This document shows, one piece after another, positions 41,969 to 50,602 of a stretch of DNA of 64,000 nt. Every line of letters begins with the position of its first letter. Within the stretch, counting starts at the first letter, position 1. The position numbers were made by a program, and so were the translations under genes. The stretch lies in contig NZ_JAMJWE010000004.1 of NCBI RefSeq assembly GCF_023554105.1, forward strand, positions 62,001 to 126,000, written 5' to 3'. The notes beneath the pieces were generated by a model that made no database searches, had not been told where the DNA came from, and was given only the letters and a program-made list of their open reading frames with translations. Origin of the DNA: Brucella sp. 21LCYQ03 (GTDB lineage: Bacteria > Pseudomonadota > Alphaproteobacteria > Rhizobiales > Rhizobiaceae).

Positions 41969-42790
41969 TTATCGCGACAACTTCATGTGGCGGTTTACAT
42001 CCTTATAAAGCAGATAGCGGAACTGGCCCGGTCCGCCGGCATAGCAAGCCTGTGGGCAGAATGCGCGCAGCCACATGAAGTCGCCTGCTTCCACTTCCAC
42101 CCAGTCCTGATTGAGGCGGTAAACGGCCTTGCCTTCGAGCACATAAAGCCCGTGTTCCATCACATGGGTTTCGGCAAACGGAATCACACCGCCCGGCTCG
42201 AACGTCACCACAGTCACATGCATGTCGTGGCGCAAATCGTTTGGGTCAACAAAGCGCGTTGTGGCCCATGCGCCATTGGTATCGGGCATTGGTGTCGGTG
42301 CGATGTTCTTTTCGTTGAGGAACAGCGGTTCTGGTACATCAAGCCCATCGACATATTCGTAAGCTTTGCGCACCCAATGGAAGCGCGCAACCGTGGCCGA
42401 ATTGTTGCGCAACGTCCAGCCGCTTTTTGGCGGCAGATAGGCATATCCGCCTTCTGTCAGCACATGGTCTTTGTCTGCAAGCGTAACGGTGATCTCGCCT
42501 TCGACGACAAACAACACACCTTGCGCGCCGTCATCAAGTTCTGCGCGATCACTGCCGCCGCCGGGCTGCACTTCCATGATATATTGCGAGAAAGTCTCGG
42601 CAAAACCCGATAACGGGCGCGCAATGATCCACAGCCGCGTCTTTTCCCAGAAGGGCAGAAAGCTCGTGACAATATCGCTGAATGTGCCTTTCGGAATGAC
42701 CGCATAGGCTTCGGTAAACATCGCGCGATCGGTCAGAATTTGCGTCTGTGGCGGCAGGCCACCGGTCGGGGCGTAATAATTACGGCTCAT
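41969..42790 (-). CDS. allE: (S)-ureidoglycine aminohydrolase, bicupin
   Basis: Mn2+-dependent bicupin of 273 residues that converts ureidoglycine to ureidoglycolate plus ammonia. It starts YYAPTGGLPPQTQILTDRAMFTEAYAVIPKG, a family signature. Two cupin barrels are visible: YIMEVQPGGGSD ... GVLFVVEGEI ... GGYAYLPP, and VVTFEPGGVIPFAETHVMEHGLYVLEGKA ... EAGDFMWLRAFCPQACYAGG, the second holding the metal-binding residues (E-x-H-x3-H-type). The stop of the allantoinase fusion gene lies 9 bases upstream, so they share an operon. In Brucella-type strains it would follow allantoate hydrolysis, which needs a gene outside this window. Confidence 0.92.
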   Translation of the reverse strand: MSRNYYAPTGGLPPQTQILTDRAMFTEAYAVIPKGTFSDIVTSFLPFWEKTRLWIIARPLSGFAETFSQYIMEVQPGGGSDRAELDDGAQGVLFVVEGEITVTLADKDHVLTEGGYAYLPPKSGWTLRNNSATVARFHWVRKAYEYVDGLDVPEPLFLNEKNIAPTPMPDTNGAWATTRFVDPNDLRHDMHVTVVTFEPGGVIPFAETHVMEHGLYVLEGKAVYRLNQDWVEVEAGDFMWLRAFCPQACYAGGPGQFRYLLYKDVNRHMKLSR

Positions 42791-42799
42791 GGTCTTATC

Positions 42800-44227
42800 C
42801 TAGTAAAGGGTCTCAGGAAGAATGTCTTTCAGCCGCAGCAGCGCGATGCGCTCGACCTGTTCCGATGCGGTTTCCAGCTCCGCTTGCTTACTGTTCTCGA
42901 CGCGCCGTTTGAAAGCATCGAGAATCTCATGACGGTTTCGGCCCTTAACCGCGATGATAAACGGAAAGCCGAATTTCTGCGTATAGATGTTGTTGAGTTC
43001 TGTGAACGCCTTGCGCTCATCATCGGTCAAAGCATCGAGACCGGCAGATGCCTGCTCAGATGTGGATTCTGGTGTCAGCCGTTTTGCCGCCGCGAGTTTT
43101 CCGGCAAGGTCAGGATGCGCGCGCAGCACGCCAAGCTTTTCATCATCCGTTGCCGCACGGAATGCACGGACCAGAACCGTGTGAAGACCGGAAGCCGAGT
43201 CTGCCAGTTCCGTCAGGCCCATGTCATAGGCGCGCTCGGCAATCAATGGCGAATGCTCAAAAATCCCGCCATAGCGCGCAACAAAATCGGCTTTGCTGGC
43301 TTTCGATGGCACCACATCAACGGTCTTTGGTTTGTGATGTTCATGCCAGTGCCGTGCAATATCGACACGCTTGGCAACCCAGACCTTGTCATGGCTCTGT
43401 ACATAATCGAGGAAGCGCTCCAGCGCTGCCACACGGCCCGGACGCCCGACGAGGCGGCAGTGCAAACCAATCGACATCATCTTCGGCGCGCCTTCCGCAC
43501 CTTCGCGGTAAAGCACGTCGAACGTGTCTTTGAGATAGCTGTAGAACTGGTCGCCAGAGTTAAAGCCCTGCGGGGTGGCAAAGCGCATATCATTGGTATC
43601 GAGCGTATAAGGCACGATCAAATGCGGGCCGTTTGGTCCCTTCACCCAATAAGGCAGTTCATCGGCATAGGAATCGGCTGAATAGAGAAAGCCGCCTTCC
43701 TCCATCACCAGCTTCAGCGTGTTATCAGACGGCTTGCCCTGATAGATGCCGAGTGGGCGCGAGCCGGTAATTTCCGTATGCAGGCGCACCGCTTCGCGAA
43801 TGTGCTCGCGTTCGACCTCCTCAGGAACGTCCTTATATTCCCACCAGCGAAGACCGTGGCTGGCGATTTCCCAGTCAGCTTCCTTCATGGCGCTGATGGC
43901 TTCAGGATTGCGCTCCATGGCAAGGGTCACGCCATAAACCGTCACCGGCATGTTGCGTCGCGTAAAAGCGCGCCACAAACGCCAGAAGCCCGAGCGTGCA
44001 CCATATTCGTAGATGGATTCCATATTGAGGTTGCGCTGGCCATTCCATGCCTGCGCGCCGACGATCTCGGACAGCAAGTTTTCAGATGCCGGGTCGCCAT
44101 CGAGAATGCAGCTTTCTCCGCCTTCTTCATAATTGACGACAAACTGCACGGCGATATTGGCACCACCCGGCCATTGTGGGTCTGGAGTGTTGCGGCCATA
44201 GCCAACCAGATTGCGCGGATAACTCAT
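42800..44227 (-). CDS. Fused allantoinase (PuuE) and OHCU decarboxylase (UraD)
   Basis: A 475-residue bifunctional enzyme. Residues 1-~305 are the polysaccharide-deacetylase-fold allantoinase PuuE (YPRNLVGYGRNTPDPQWPGGANIAVQFVVNYEEGGE; VYGVTLAMERNP; SHGLRWWEYKDV; IYQGKPSDNT; SIGLHCRLVGRPGR). Residues ~310-475 are UraD (YGGIFEHSPLIAERA; LRAHPDLAGKL; SAGLDAL; FTELNNIYTQKFGFPFIIAVKGRNRHEIL), which turns OHCU into S-allantoin. The C-terminal half thus makes the substrate of the N-terminal half. It is divergent from the HIU hydrolase gene, which feeds UraD. Confidence 0.92.
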   Translation of the reverse strand: MSYPRNLVGYGRNTPDPQWPGGANIAVQFVVNYEEGGESCILDGDPASENLLSEIVGAQAWNGQRNLNMESIYEYGARSGFWRLWRAFTRRNMPVTVYGVTLAMERNPEAISAMKEADWEIASHGLRWWEYKDVPEEVEREHIREAVRLHTEITGSRPLGIYQGKPSDNTLKLVMEEGGFLYSADSYADELPYWVKGPNGPHLIVPYTLDTNDMRFATPQGFNSGDQFYSYLKDTFDVLYREGAEGAPKMMSIGLHCRLVGRPGRVAALERFLDYVQSHDKVWVAKRVDIARHWHEHHKPKTVDVVPSKASKADFVARYGGIFEHSPLIAERAYDMGLTELADSASGLHTVLVRAFRAATDDEKLGVLRAHPDLAGKLAAAKRLTPESTSEQASAGLDALTDDERKAFTELNNIYTQKFGFPFIIAVKGRNRHEILDAFKRRVENSKQAELETASEQVERIALLRLKDILPETLY

Positions 44228-44482
44228 ATGGTCTTCCCTCGATTATTCATGGTTTTTTCTTATGATAATAAAGATTTACGCAGACTATTCCCCCTCAAAA
44301 TTTTGAAAGACATCCAACGATTATCATCTTTCCCAAGACAGAGCTTCGGTGAATACTCAAAATCGGGAACAAGTGTGGTTCGCAATGGCTTGAATGTCGC
44401 GCGAAATAAACCACATAAAAACAGGTGCTTGCAACGGTTGCGACGGTAGGCAGATCGAATCGTGCAAGCGGCAGGAGTACAA

Positions 44483-44848
44483 ATGGGTCACGAAACGAGC
44501 GGTCAGGGCCGGTTAACGACGCATGTCCTCGATACGGTGAGTGGCAAGCCAGCGGCAAATCTGCGCATCGAATTGCGCCGTATCGAGAATCAGCAAGCGG
44601 AAACTTTGCGCGAAATCCGCACCAATGCAGATGGTCGCTGTGATGCGCCGCTGCTTGCAGGTGATGCGCTGCACAAAGGTTCTTACGAGTTGCTTTTCCA
44701 TGTCGGCGAATATTTCGGCAAAAGCGATGACGCAATTTCGTTTCTGGATGTGGTGCCATTGCGCTTTGGCATTTCGGATGAAAAGGCGCATTATCATGTG
44801 CCATTATTAGTCTCGCCATTTTCCTATTCAACCTATCGCGGGAGTTAA
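44483..44848 (+). CDS. uraH: 5-hydroxyisourate hydrolase
   Basis: Transthyretin-related enzyme of 121 residues that hydrolyses 5-hydroxyisourate to OHCU. Signatures: [15 protein letters not shown] at the start (active-site His), LRIELRRI, the RxxN-type [31 protein letters not shown] at the C-terminus with the YRGS tail that defines HIUase. The ATG at 44483 has AGGAG 5 bases ahead; a GTG seven codons earlier is less likely. xdhA starts 5 bases after its stop. Confidence 0.95.
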   Translation: MGHETSGQGRLTTHVLDTVSGKPAANLRIELRRIENQQAETLREIRTNADGRCDAPLLAGDALHKGSYELLFHVGEYFGKSDDAISFLDVVPLRFGISDEKAHYHVPLLVSPFSYSTYRGS

Positions 44849-44853
44849 GCGAT

Positions 44854-46323
44854 ATGGGTCAGGCCGTCAGACATACACTGCGCTTTCTGCTGAATGGCGA
44901 GACGGTTGAACTCGACCGCGTTTCGCCGACCGAAACTCTGCTCGATTATCTGCGGCTTTCGTGCAAGCTGCGCGGCAGCAAGGAAGGTTGCGGCGAGGGC
45001 GATTGTGGTGCCTGCACCGTGCTGGTTGGCAAGATCGTTGGTGACGAACTCGTCTATGAAAGCGTGAATGCCTGCATCCGGTTTGTCGGCTCTCTTGATG
45101 CCACACATGTCGTAACCATTGAGCATCTGCGCGGCTCAGACGGCGGCCTGCATCCGGTGCAAAAGGCGATGATCGATTTTCACGGCTCGCAATGCGGCTT
45201 CTGCACGCCGGGCTTCGTCATGTCGCTTTATGGTCTGTGGATGCGCAATCCAAAGCCCGCCGATGCGCAGATTGAAAAGGCGCTGCAAGGCAATCTCTGC
45301 CGCTGTACTGGCTATGAAGCGATTATGCGTGCAGCGCGTGCAATCTCTGACTATGGTACGTTGACCGATGATCCGCTTGCGACCGAGCGGGCCTATGTCA
45401 TCAGTCAATTGACGGAATTGCGCGATGGCGCTCGGGTTGAAATCGGCAGCGGTAAAGACCGTCTGGTCGTGCCTGCTGACCTTGATGACTTTGCCAATAT
45501 TTATGCAGCTGAAGCCAAGGCTACAATCGTTGCCGGTTCAACCGATGTGGGCCTGTGGGTCACAAAAATGATGCGCGATATTTCGCCGGTGGTGTTTATT
45601 GGCCATCTCAATGAACTGCGCACAATAAGCGAAAAAGACGGGGTTATCAGCATCGGTGCAGGCGTCACCTATACCGAAGCTTTCTCATTTTTGGCAAAAC
45701 GTATCCCGGCGTTGGGAAGCCTGATCAATCGTATTGGCGGCGAGCAGGTGCGCAACATGGGCACCATCGGCGGTAATATCGCCAATGGTTCGCCGATTGG
45801 CGACACGCCACCGCCATTGATCGCGCTCGGTGCAAAGCTGACGCTGCGCAAGGGTGCCGAACGCCGGACGATTCCGCTGGAAGAGTTCTTCATTGCCTAT
45901 GGCAAACAGGATCGTCAGCACGGCGAATTTGTCGAAGCTGTGCATGTGCCGGTGCCACATGAAAATAGCCAGTTTGCCATTCACAAAATCTCCAAGCGGT
46001 TTGAGGAAGACATCACCGCAACGCTTGGCGCTTTCCATCTGACACTCGACGCGCAAAATAACGTCGCATCCATCCGCATTGCCTATGGCGGCATGGCGGC
46101 AACGCCCAAGCGCGCGCTCAATGTAGAAGCTGCCCTTCTCGGCAAGCCATGGAATGACGCAACTGTCGAAGCAGCACTCGAAGTCTATGGTCTCGACTAT
46201 CAGCCTTTGAGCGACATGCGCGCAACAGCCGATTACCGTTTGCTGGTTGCGAAGAATCTGCTCCGTCGTTTCTATGCTGAAACCCAAGGCGAAGCCGAAC
46301 CGTTACGCGTAGTCGCGGCATAG
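44854..46323 (+). CDS. xdhA: Xanthine dehydrogenase, small subunit (2Fe-2S and FAD)
   Basis: A 489-residue subunit that passes electrons from the molybdenum site to NAD+. The N-terminal ferredoxin-like domain has CGEGDCGACTVL; the second 2Fe-2S domain has GSQCGFCTPGFVMSLYGLW and NLCRCTGYEAIMRA. The FAD domain (about 190-480) has TIVAGSTDVGLWV, GAGVTYTEA and the GGEQVRNMGTIGGNIANGSPIGDTPP stretch. It is followed by xdhB and xdhC with gaps of 10 and 4 bases. Confidence 0.96.
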   Translation: MGQAVRHTLRFLLNGETVELDRVSPTETLLDYLRLSCKLRGSKEGCGEGDCGACTVLVGKIVGDELVYESVNACIRFVGSLDATHVVTIEHLRGSDGGLHPVQKAMIDFHGSQCGFCTPGFVMSLYGLWMRNPKPADAQIEKALQGNLCRCTGYEAIMRAARAISDYGTLTDDPLATERAYVISQLTELRDGARVEIGSGKDRLVVPADLDDFANIYAAEAKATIVAGSTDVGLWVTKMMRDISPVVFIGHLNELRTISEKDGVISIGAGVTYTEAFSFLAKRIPALGSLINRIGGEQVRNMGTIGGNIANGSPIGDTPPPLIALGAKLTLRKGAERRTIPLEEFFIAYGKQDRQHGEFVEAVHVPVPHENSQFAIHKISKRFEEDITATLGAFHLTLDAQNNVASIRIAYGGMAATPKRALNVEAALLGKPWNDATVEAALEVYGLDYQPLSDMRATADYRLLVAKNLLRRFYAETQGEAEPLRVVAA

Positions 46324-46333
46324 GGAGGATGAT

Positions 46334-48688
46334 ATGAACAAGCATCCTGCAAATGAATTAAAAGCTGCCCGCATCAAGGGCGGCGTCGCAACTGATCAGC
46401 GGCATGATTCAGCCCACAAGCATGTAACGGGCGAAGCGGTCTATATCGACGACATACCGGAACCCGAAGGCACGTTGCATATCGGTATCGGTTGTTCGAC
46501 AGTAGCCCATGCCAAAATTACCGGCATTGATTTGTCCGCGGTGCGTTCTGCGCCCGGTGTGGTCGATGTGCTGACCTATAAGGATATTCCGGGCGAAAAC
46601 GATGTGTCGCCTTCGGGCATGCATGACGACCCGATTTTTGCGGTTGATACTGTCCAGTTCCACGGCCAGCCGATCTTTGCGGTTATTGCCCGCACGCGTG
46701 ATCAGGCGCGTCGCGCAGCCCGTCTTGCCAGGATCGACTATGAGGAAATACCGGGCCTGTTTTCGATTTCGGACCTCGACGGCTATAAGGACAAGCTTGT
46801 CTTCACACCGTTGACGCTCAATCGCGGCGATGCGCGCAAGGCCATTGACGATGCCCCGCGCAAAGTCAAAGCGCGTATGACAATTGGCGGACAGGATCAC
46901 TTCTATCTCGAAGGTCAGGCCTCACTAGCCATCCCCGGCGAAGATGAAGACGTGACCATCTATTGCTCCACACAGGGCCCGAGCGAAACACAGCATCTGG
47001 TCGCCCATGCGCTTGGGGTGCCGAGCCATTCGGTGACCGTTGAAGTGCGGCGCATGGGTGGCGGTTTTGGCGGCAAGGAAACGCAGGCCAATCAATGGGC
47101 GGCTATGGCCGCAATCGCTGCCAAAAAGCACAAACGCGCTGTCAAAGTCCGGCTCGACCGCGATGAGGATATGACCTCCACCGGCAAACGTCATGATTTC
47201 ATGGTCGATTACGAAGTGGGTTTTGACGACGAGGGCAATATCCTTGGCGTCGATTATTTGTTCGCGCTGAATGCCGGTTTCTCTGCCGACCTGTCCGGTC
47301 CGGTTGGCGACCGCGCTCTGTTTCATTGCGACAACGCCTATTTCTTCCCTGCCGTTCATGCGCAGTCGGCGCCGCTTTATACCAATACCGTTTCCAACAC
47401 GGCATTCCGTGGTTTTGGCGGTCCGCAAGGCATGGTAGGTGCTGAGCGCGTGATCGAAGAAGTGGCTTTTGCAGTTGGCAAAGATCCGCTCGAAATCCGC
47501 AAACTCAATTTCTACGATGCGATGGGCACAGACGGCACGCGCAATGTCACGCCTTATCACCAGAAGGTGGAAGACTGCATTATTCAGCGCATTGTGGCTG
47601 AGCTTGAGGAAAGTGCGGATTACGCGAAGCGCCGCGAGGCAATCCGCGAATTCAACGCCAAAAGCCGCTACGTCAAGCGCGGCATGTCGCTGACGCCGGT
47701 GAAATTCGGGATTTCCTTCACCAAGACGGAATCCAATCAGGCTGGCGCGCTGGTGCATGTCTATAATGACGGTTCGGTGCATATGAACCATGGCGGCACC
47801 GAGATGGGGCAGGGGCTTCATCTCAAAGTGGCGCAGGTGGTGGCTGAAGAATTCCAGATCGATCTTGATCGCGTGAAGATCACCGCGACAACAACCGCGA
47901 AAGTGCCAAACACAGCACCTACGGCGGCTTCATCCGGGGCTGATTTGAATGGCATGGCCGCACAGGATGCCGCGCGCCAGATCAAGAAGCGCCTTATTCA
48001 TTTTGCAGCGCAGCAATATCAGGTGCCGGAAGATCAGGTGGTCTTCCTGCCAAACCGTATCCGCGTGGGCAATCAGGAAGTCAGCTTCAACGATCTGGTG
48101 AAGCAGGCCTATATCGGGCGTGTGCAACTTTCAGCATCGGGTCATTACAAGACACCGAAAATCCACTGGGATCGCGCTAAGGGCAAAGGCCACGCCTTTT
48201 ATTACTATGCCTATGGTGCAGCCTGCTCGGAAGTTTCCGTTGATACATTGACCGGCGAATATGTGGTGGAACGCACCGATATTCTGCACGATACCGGTCG
48301 TTCGTTGAACCGCGCCATTGATATTGGACAGGTGGAAGGCGGCTTCGTGCAGGGCATGGGCTGGCTGACCACGGAAGAGCTTGTCTGGGACGACAAGGGC
48401 AGGCTGCGCACGCATGCACCATCGACCTATAAGATCCCGCTGGCCTCGGATCGCCCCAAGATTTTCAACGTCGCACTGACAGATTGGTCGGAAGCTTATG
48501 AGCCGACGATCCACCGTTCCAAGGCGGTAGGTGAACCGCCGCTGCCGCATGGCATGTCGGTGCTTTATGCGCTGTCGGATGCGGTGGCCAGCGTTGCCAA
48601 TCACAAGATCAGTCCGCGCCTTGATGCGCCAGCAACGCCCGAGCGCGTGCTGATGGCGATAGAGCGGCTGCGCGCTCAGAAAGGCTAA
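46334..48688 (+). CDS. xdhB: Xanthine dehydrogenase, molybdopterin-binding subunit
   Basis: A 784-residue catalytic subunit that hydroxylates hypoxanthine to xanthine and xanthine to urate. Key stretches: HKHVTGEAVYIDDIPEPEG, GGQDHFYLEGQASLAIPGEDEDV, EVRRMGGGFGGKETQ (Moco-binding loop), TAFRGFGGPQGM (substrate Arg), NHGGTEMGQGLHLKVAQV, TSANKVPN-type region reading TTTAKVPNTAPTAASSGADLNG, and the C-terminal SKAVGEPPLPHG with the catalytic Glu. Intact length for the two-subunit bacterial enzyme. Confidence 0.96.
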   Translation: MNKHPANELKAARIKGGVATDQRHDSAHKHVTGEAVYIDDIPEPEGTLHIGIGCSTVAHAKITGIDLSAVRSAPGVVDVLTYKDIPGENDVSPSGMHDDPIFAVDTVQFHGQPIFAVIARTRDQARRAARLARIDYEEIPGLFSISDLDGYKDKLVFTPLTLNRGDARKAIDDAPRKVKARMTIGGQDHFYLEGQASLAIPGEDEDVTIYCSTQGPSETQHLVAHALGVPSHSVTVEVRRMGGGFGGKETQANQWAAMAAIAAKKHKRAVKVRLDRDEDMTSTGKRHDFMVDYEVGFDDEGNILGVDYLFALNAGFSADLSGPVGDRALFHCDNAYFFPAVHAQSAPLYTNTVSNTAFRGFGGPQGMVGAERVIEEVAFAVGKDPLEIRKLNFYDAMGTDGTRNVTPYHQKVEDCIIQRIVAELEESADYAKRREAIREFNAKSRYVKRGMSLTPVKFGISFTKTESNQAGALVHVYNDGSVHMNHGGTEMGQGLHLKVAQVVAEEFQIDLDRVKITATTTAKVPNTAPTAASSGADLNGMAAQDAARQIKKRLIHFAAQQYQVPEDQVVFLPNRIRVGNQEVSFNDLVKQAYIGRVQLSASGHYKTPKIHWDRAKGKGHAFYYYAYGAACSEVSVDTLTGEYVVERTDILHDTGRSLNRAIDIGQVEGGFVQGMGWLTTEELVWDDKGRLRTHAPSTYKIPLASDRPKIFNVALTDWSEAYEPTIHRSKAVGEPPLPHGMSVLYALSDAVASVANHKISPRLDAPATPERVLMAIERLRAQKG

Positions 48689-48692
48689 TCTT

Positions 48693-49520
48693 ATGTTGGG
48701 CAGGCGGGACGACATAAGGGCGTTTCTCAACAAGCGGCCCGATAGTGTTCTGATCGAAGTCACTGATGTCAGAGGTTCTGCCCCGCGCGATGCGGGGGCT
48801 TGGATGCTTGTCGCTCGCGATATGATCTTCCGCACCATTGGCGGCGGGCAGCTCGAATATATGGCGATTGACCATGCCCGGAAGATTTTAGCTGGCGGCA
48901 AAGATTCCCCGATGGATGTTCCCCTTGGCCCCGAGATTGGCCAATGCTGTGGCGGTCGCGTGGCTTTGGGTTTCAAACGCGTAAACCGTGGTCTTGCAGA
49001 AGAACTGGTCATTAAAGTTGATGCCGAAATTGCGACCCGTCCGCATGTCTATGTCTTCGGTGCTGGCCATGTTGGTGATGCACTCGCCTATGCGCTGTCG
49101 CTGACTCCTGTACGGGTCATTCTGGTCGATACGCGGGAAGCGGAACTGATGGCTGTCGATGCGCCGGGTGTCGAAACCTGCCTTGCAGCCATGCCCGAAG
49201 ATGTGGTGCGTTCAGCGCCACCGGCAAGCGCATTTATCGTGCTGACTCATGATCATGCGCTTGATTTTCTGATCGTGGCGGAGGCTTTGCAGCGGCGTGA
49301 TGCCGTCTATGTCGGCATGATTGGCTCAAAAACCAAAAAAGCCACTTTCAAAAATTGGTTGAAAAACGAATTCGGCAACGCTGATCTGTTTGAAAGTCTT
49401 GTCTGTCCGGTTGGCGGCGCGCTCGTCAAAGACAAGCGCCCGGAAGTTATTGCCGCACTGGCTGCGGCAGAGGTTCTGACGACTGTGCTGACGTCCAGCA
49501 AAGTTGTACAATTGGTCTAA
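48693..49520 (+). CDS. xdhC: Xanthine dehydrogenase accessory protein XdhC
   Basis: Chaperone of 275 residues that inserts the sulfurated molybdenum cofactor into the XdhB subunit. The N-terminal CoxI-like domain has VLIEVTDVRGSAPRDAGAWMLV, GGGQLEY and GPEIGQCCGGRVALGF with the adjacent cysteines; the C-terminal Rossmann part has HVYVFGAGHVGDALAYALS and YVGMIGSKTKKATF. The last gene of the uraH-xdhABC run; its end overlaps the convergent LysR gene by 4 bases. Confidence 0.95.
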   Translation: MLGRRDDIRAFLNKRPDSVLIEVTDVRGSAPRDAGAWMLVARDMIFRTIGGGQLEYMAIDHARKILAGGKDSPMDVPLGPEIGQCCGGRVALGFKRVNRGLAEELVIKVDAEIATRPHVYVFGAGHVGDALAYALSLTPVRVILVDTREAELMAVDAPGVETCLAAMPEDVVRSAPPASAFIVLTHDHALDFLIVAEALQRRDAVYVGMIGSKTKKATFKNWLKNEFGNADLFESLVCPVGGALVKDKRPEVIAALAAAEVLTTVLTSSKVVQLV

Positions 49521-50431
49521 GCCAGCAATTCCTTGATCTGTCGCTGGCAGCGTTCGGTCATAAAATCGATGATCAAACGCACTTTCGGGTCTTGAAAACG
49601 CTTGTGCGGATAGATCGCAGCAAGCTGGATCGACGCTGGCGGTGTGCTTTGGAGAATCGGAACCAGCCGCCCGTCGCGGATATATTCATTCACCTCAAAC
49701 AGCGGTTTGTTGATGATTCCGCGTCCGCCGAGTGCCCATTGCGTCAATACGTCGCCGTCATCGGAGTCGTAAGGTCCGGTGATCTCAAACTTGCGCAGGC
49801 CCTCTGCTGTTTGCAGCGACCAGTAGAACTCTTTCGAACCGGGAAAGCGTAAAAGCAGGCAGTCGTGTTGCTCGCTGAGTAGCTCGTCGGGCGACTGCGG
49901 CGTGCCGCGTTTTGCAAGATATTCCGGCGCAGCGCAGATCACACGCTCGCAGTTTAAAATGCCGCGCATGCGCAGATTTGAGTTTTCCAGAACGCCCAGC
50001 TTGAACGCCACATCGACGCTTTCGCTCATAATATCTATGTCGTGGTCAGATAGTCGCAGGCGCACTTCTATGTCCGGATATTTGTCGTGAAACTCCGGAA
50101 TCCCCGATGCAATCAGTCTTCGACCCAGCCCAAGAGGGGCAGTAATCCGAATCGATCCCTTCGGATTTTTGGCCAATTCTGCCACAGCGGCTTCCGCTTC
50201 ATCGACTGCTTCAAGGATCTTTATCGCACCGTCATAAAAGATGCGGCCATGCTCGGTTGGGGTCAATTTACGCGTGGTTCTGTTGAAGAGCCGCACGCCC
50301 AAATGCTTCTCCAACTCCTTGATTCGATTGCTTGCAACGGCAGGTGACGCGCGCTGGTCGCGACCTGCTGCCGACAGATTTCCCAATTCGACGACGCGCA
50401 CAAATACACGCAGATTATCAAGGTAAGACAT
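49517..50431 (-). CDS. LysR family transcriptional regulator (purine catabolism locus)
   Basis: A 304-residue LysR protein: MSYLDNLRVFVRVVELGNLSAAGRDQRASPAVASNRIKELEKHLGVRLFNRTTRKLTPTEHG is the DNA-binding domain; the effector domain follows from about residue 90 (GSIRITAPLGLGRRLIASG). It belongs to the CrgA/DmlR-like group. Its place between xdhC and puuD suggests control of the purine genes, but no operator is assigned. The start at 50431 follows the family N-terminus; the frame runs 29 codons further upstream without similarity. Confidence 0.88.
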   Translation of the reverse strand: MSYLDNLRVFVRVVELGNLSAAGRDQRASPAVASNRIKELEKHLGVRLFNRTTRKLTPTEHGRIFYDGAIKILEAVDEAEAAVAELAKNPKGSIRITAPLGLGRRLIASGIPEFHDKYPDIEVRLRLSDHDIDIMSESVDVAFKLGVLENSNLRMRGILNCERVICAAPEYLAKRGTPQSPDELLSEQHDCLLLRFPGSKEFYWSLQTAEGLRKFEITGPYDSDDGDVLTQWALGGRGIINKPLFEVNEYIRDGRLVPILQSTPPASIQLAAIYPHKRFQDPKVRLIIDFMTERCQRQIKELLA

Positions 50432-50533
50432 GCGTACGTTCCACCATTGTATAGTTTTTTTTGAAAGTGATGGTCTTGATGCGACGTTCACACAGGCGCA
50501 AAGCTTTGGCAAATACAAAAGCAGGGAACGAAA

Positions 50534-50576
50534 GCGCGTCCCGAAAAGTGTAAAACGGTTTTCGGAAAAGATGCGC
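50534..50576 (+). repeat. Dispersed palindromic repeat, copy 6
   Basis: GCGCGTC / GATGCGC outer arms and CCGAAAA / TTTTCGG inner arms around GTGTAAAACG, with the bulge AAAA. It sits 26 bases before the puuD start codon, so it would be in the puuD leader or promoter. Confidence 0.82.
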
Positions 50577-50602
50577 GTCTAGAACAAGAATGGGAGTGCC
50601 GC

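Noticed and set aside
42740-43681. Plus-strand frame of 313 codons
   Set aside because: Opposite-strand shadow of the allE and PuuE-UraD genes; composition is rich in Arg, Cys and His and matches nothing.
48131-49012. Minus-strand frame of 293 codons across xdhB/xdhC
   Set aside because: Antisense to two well-supported genes; no ribosome-binding site or family feature.
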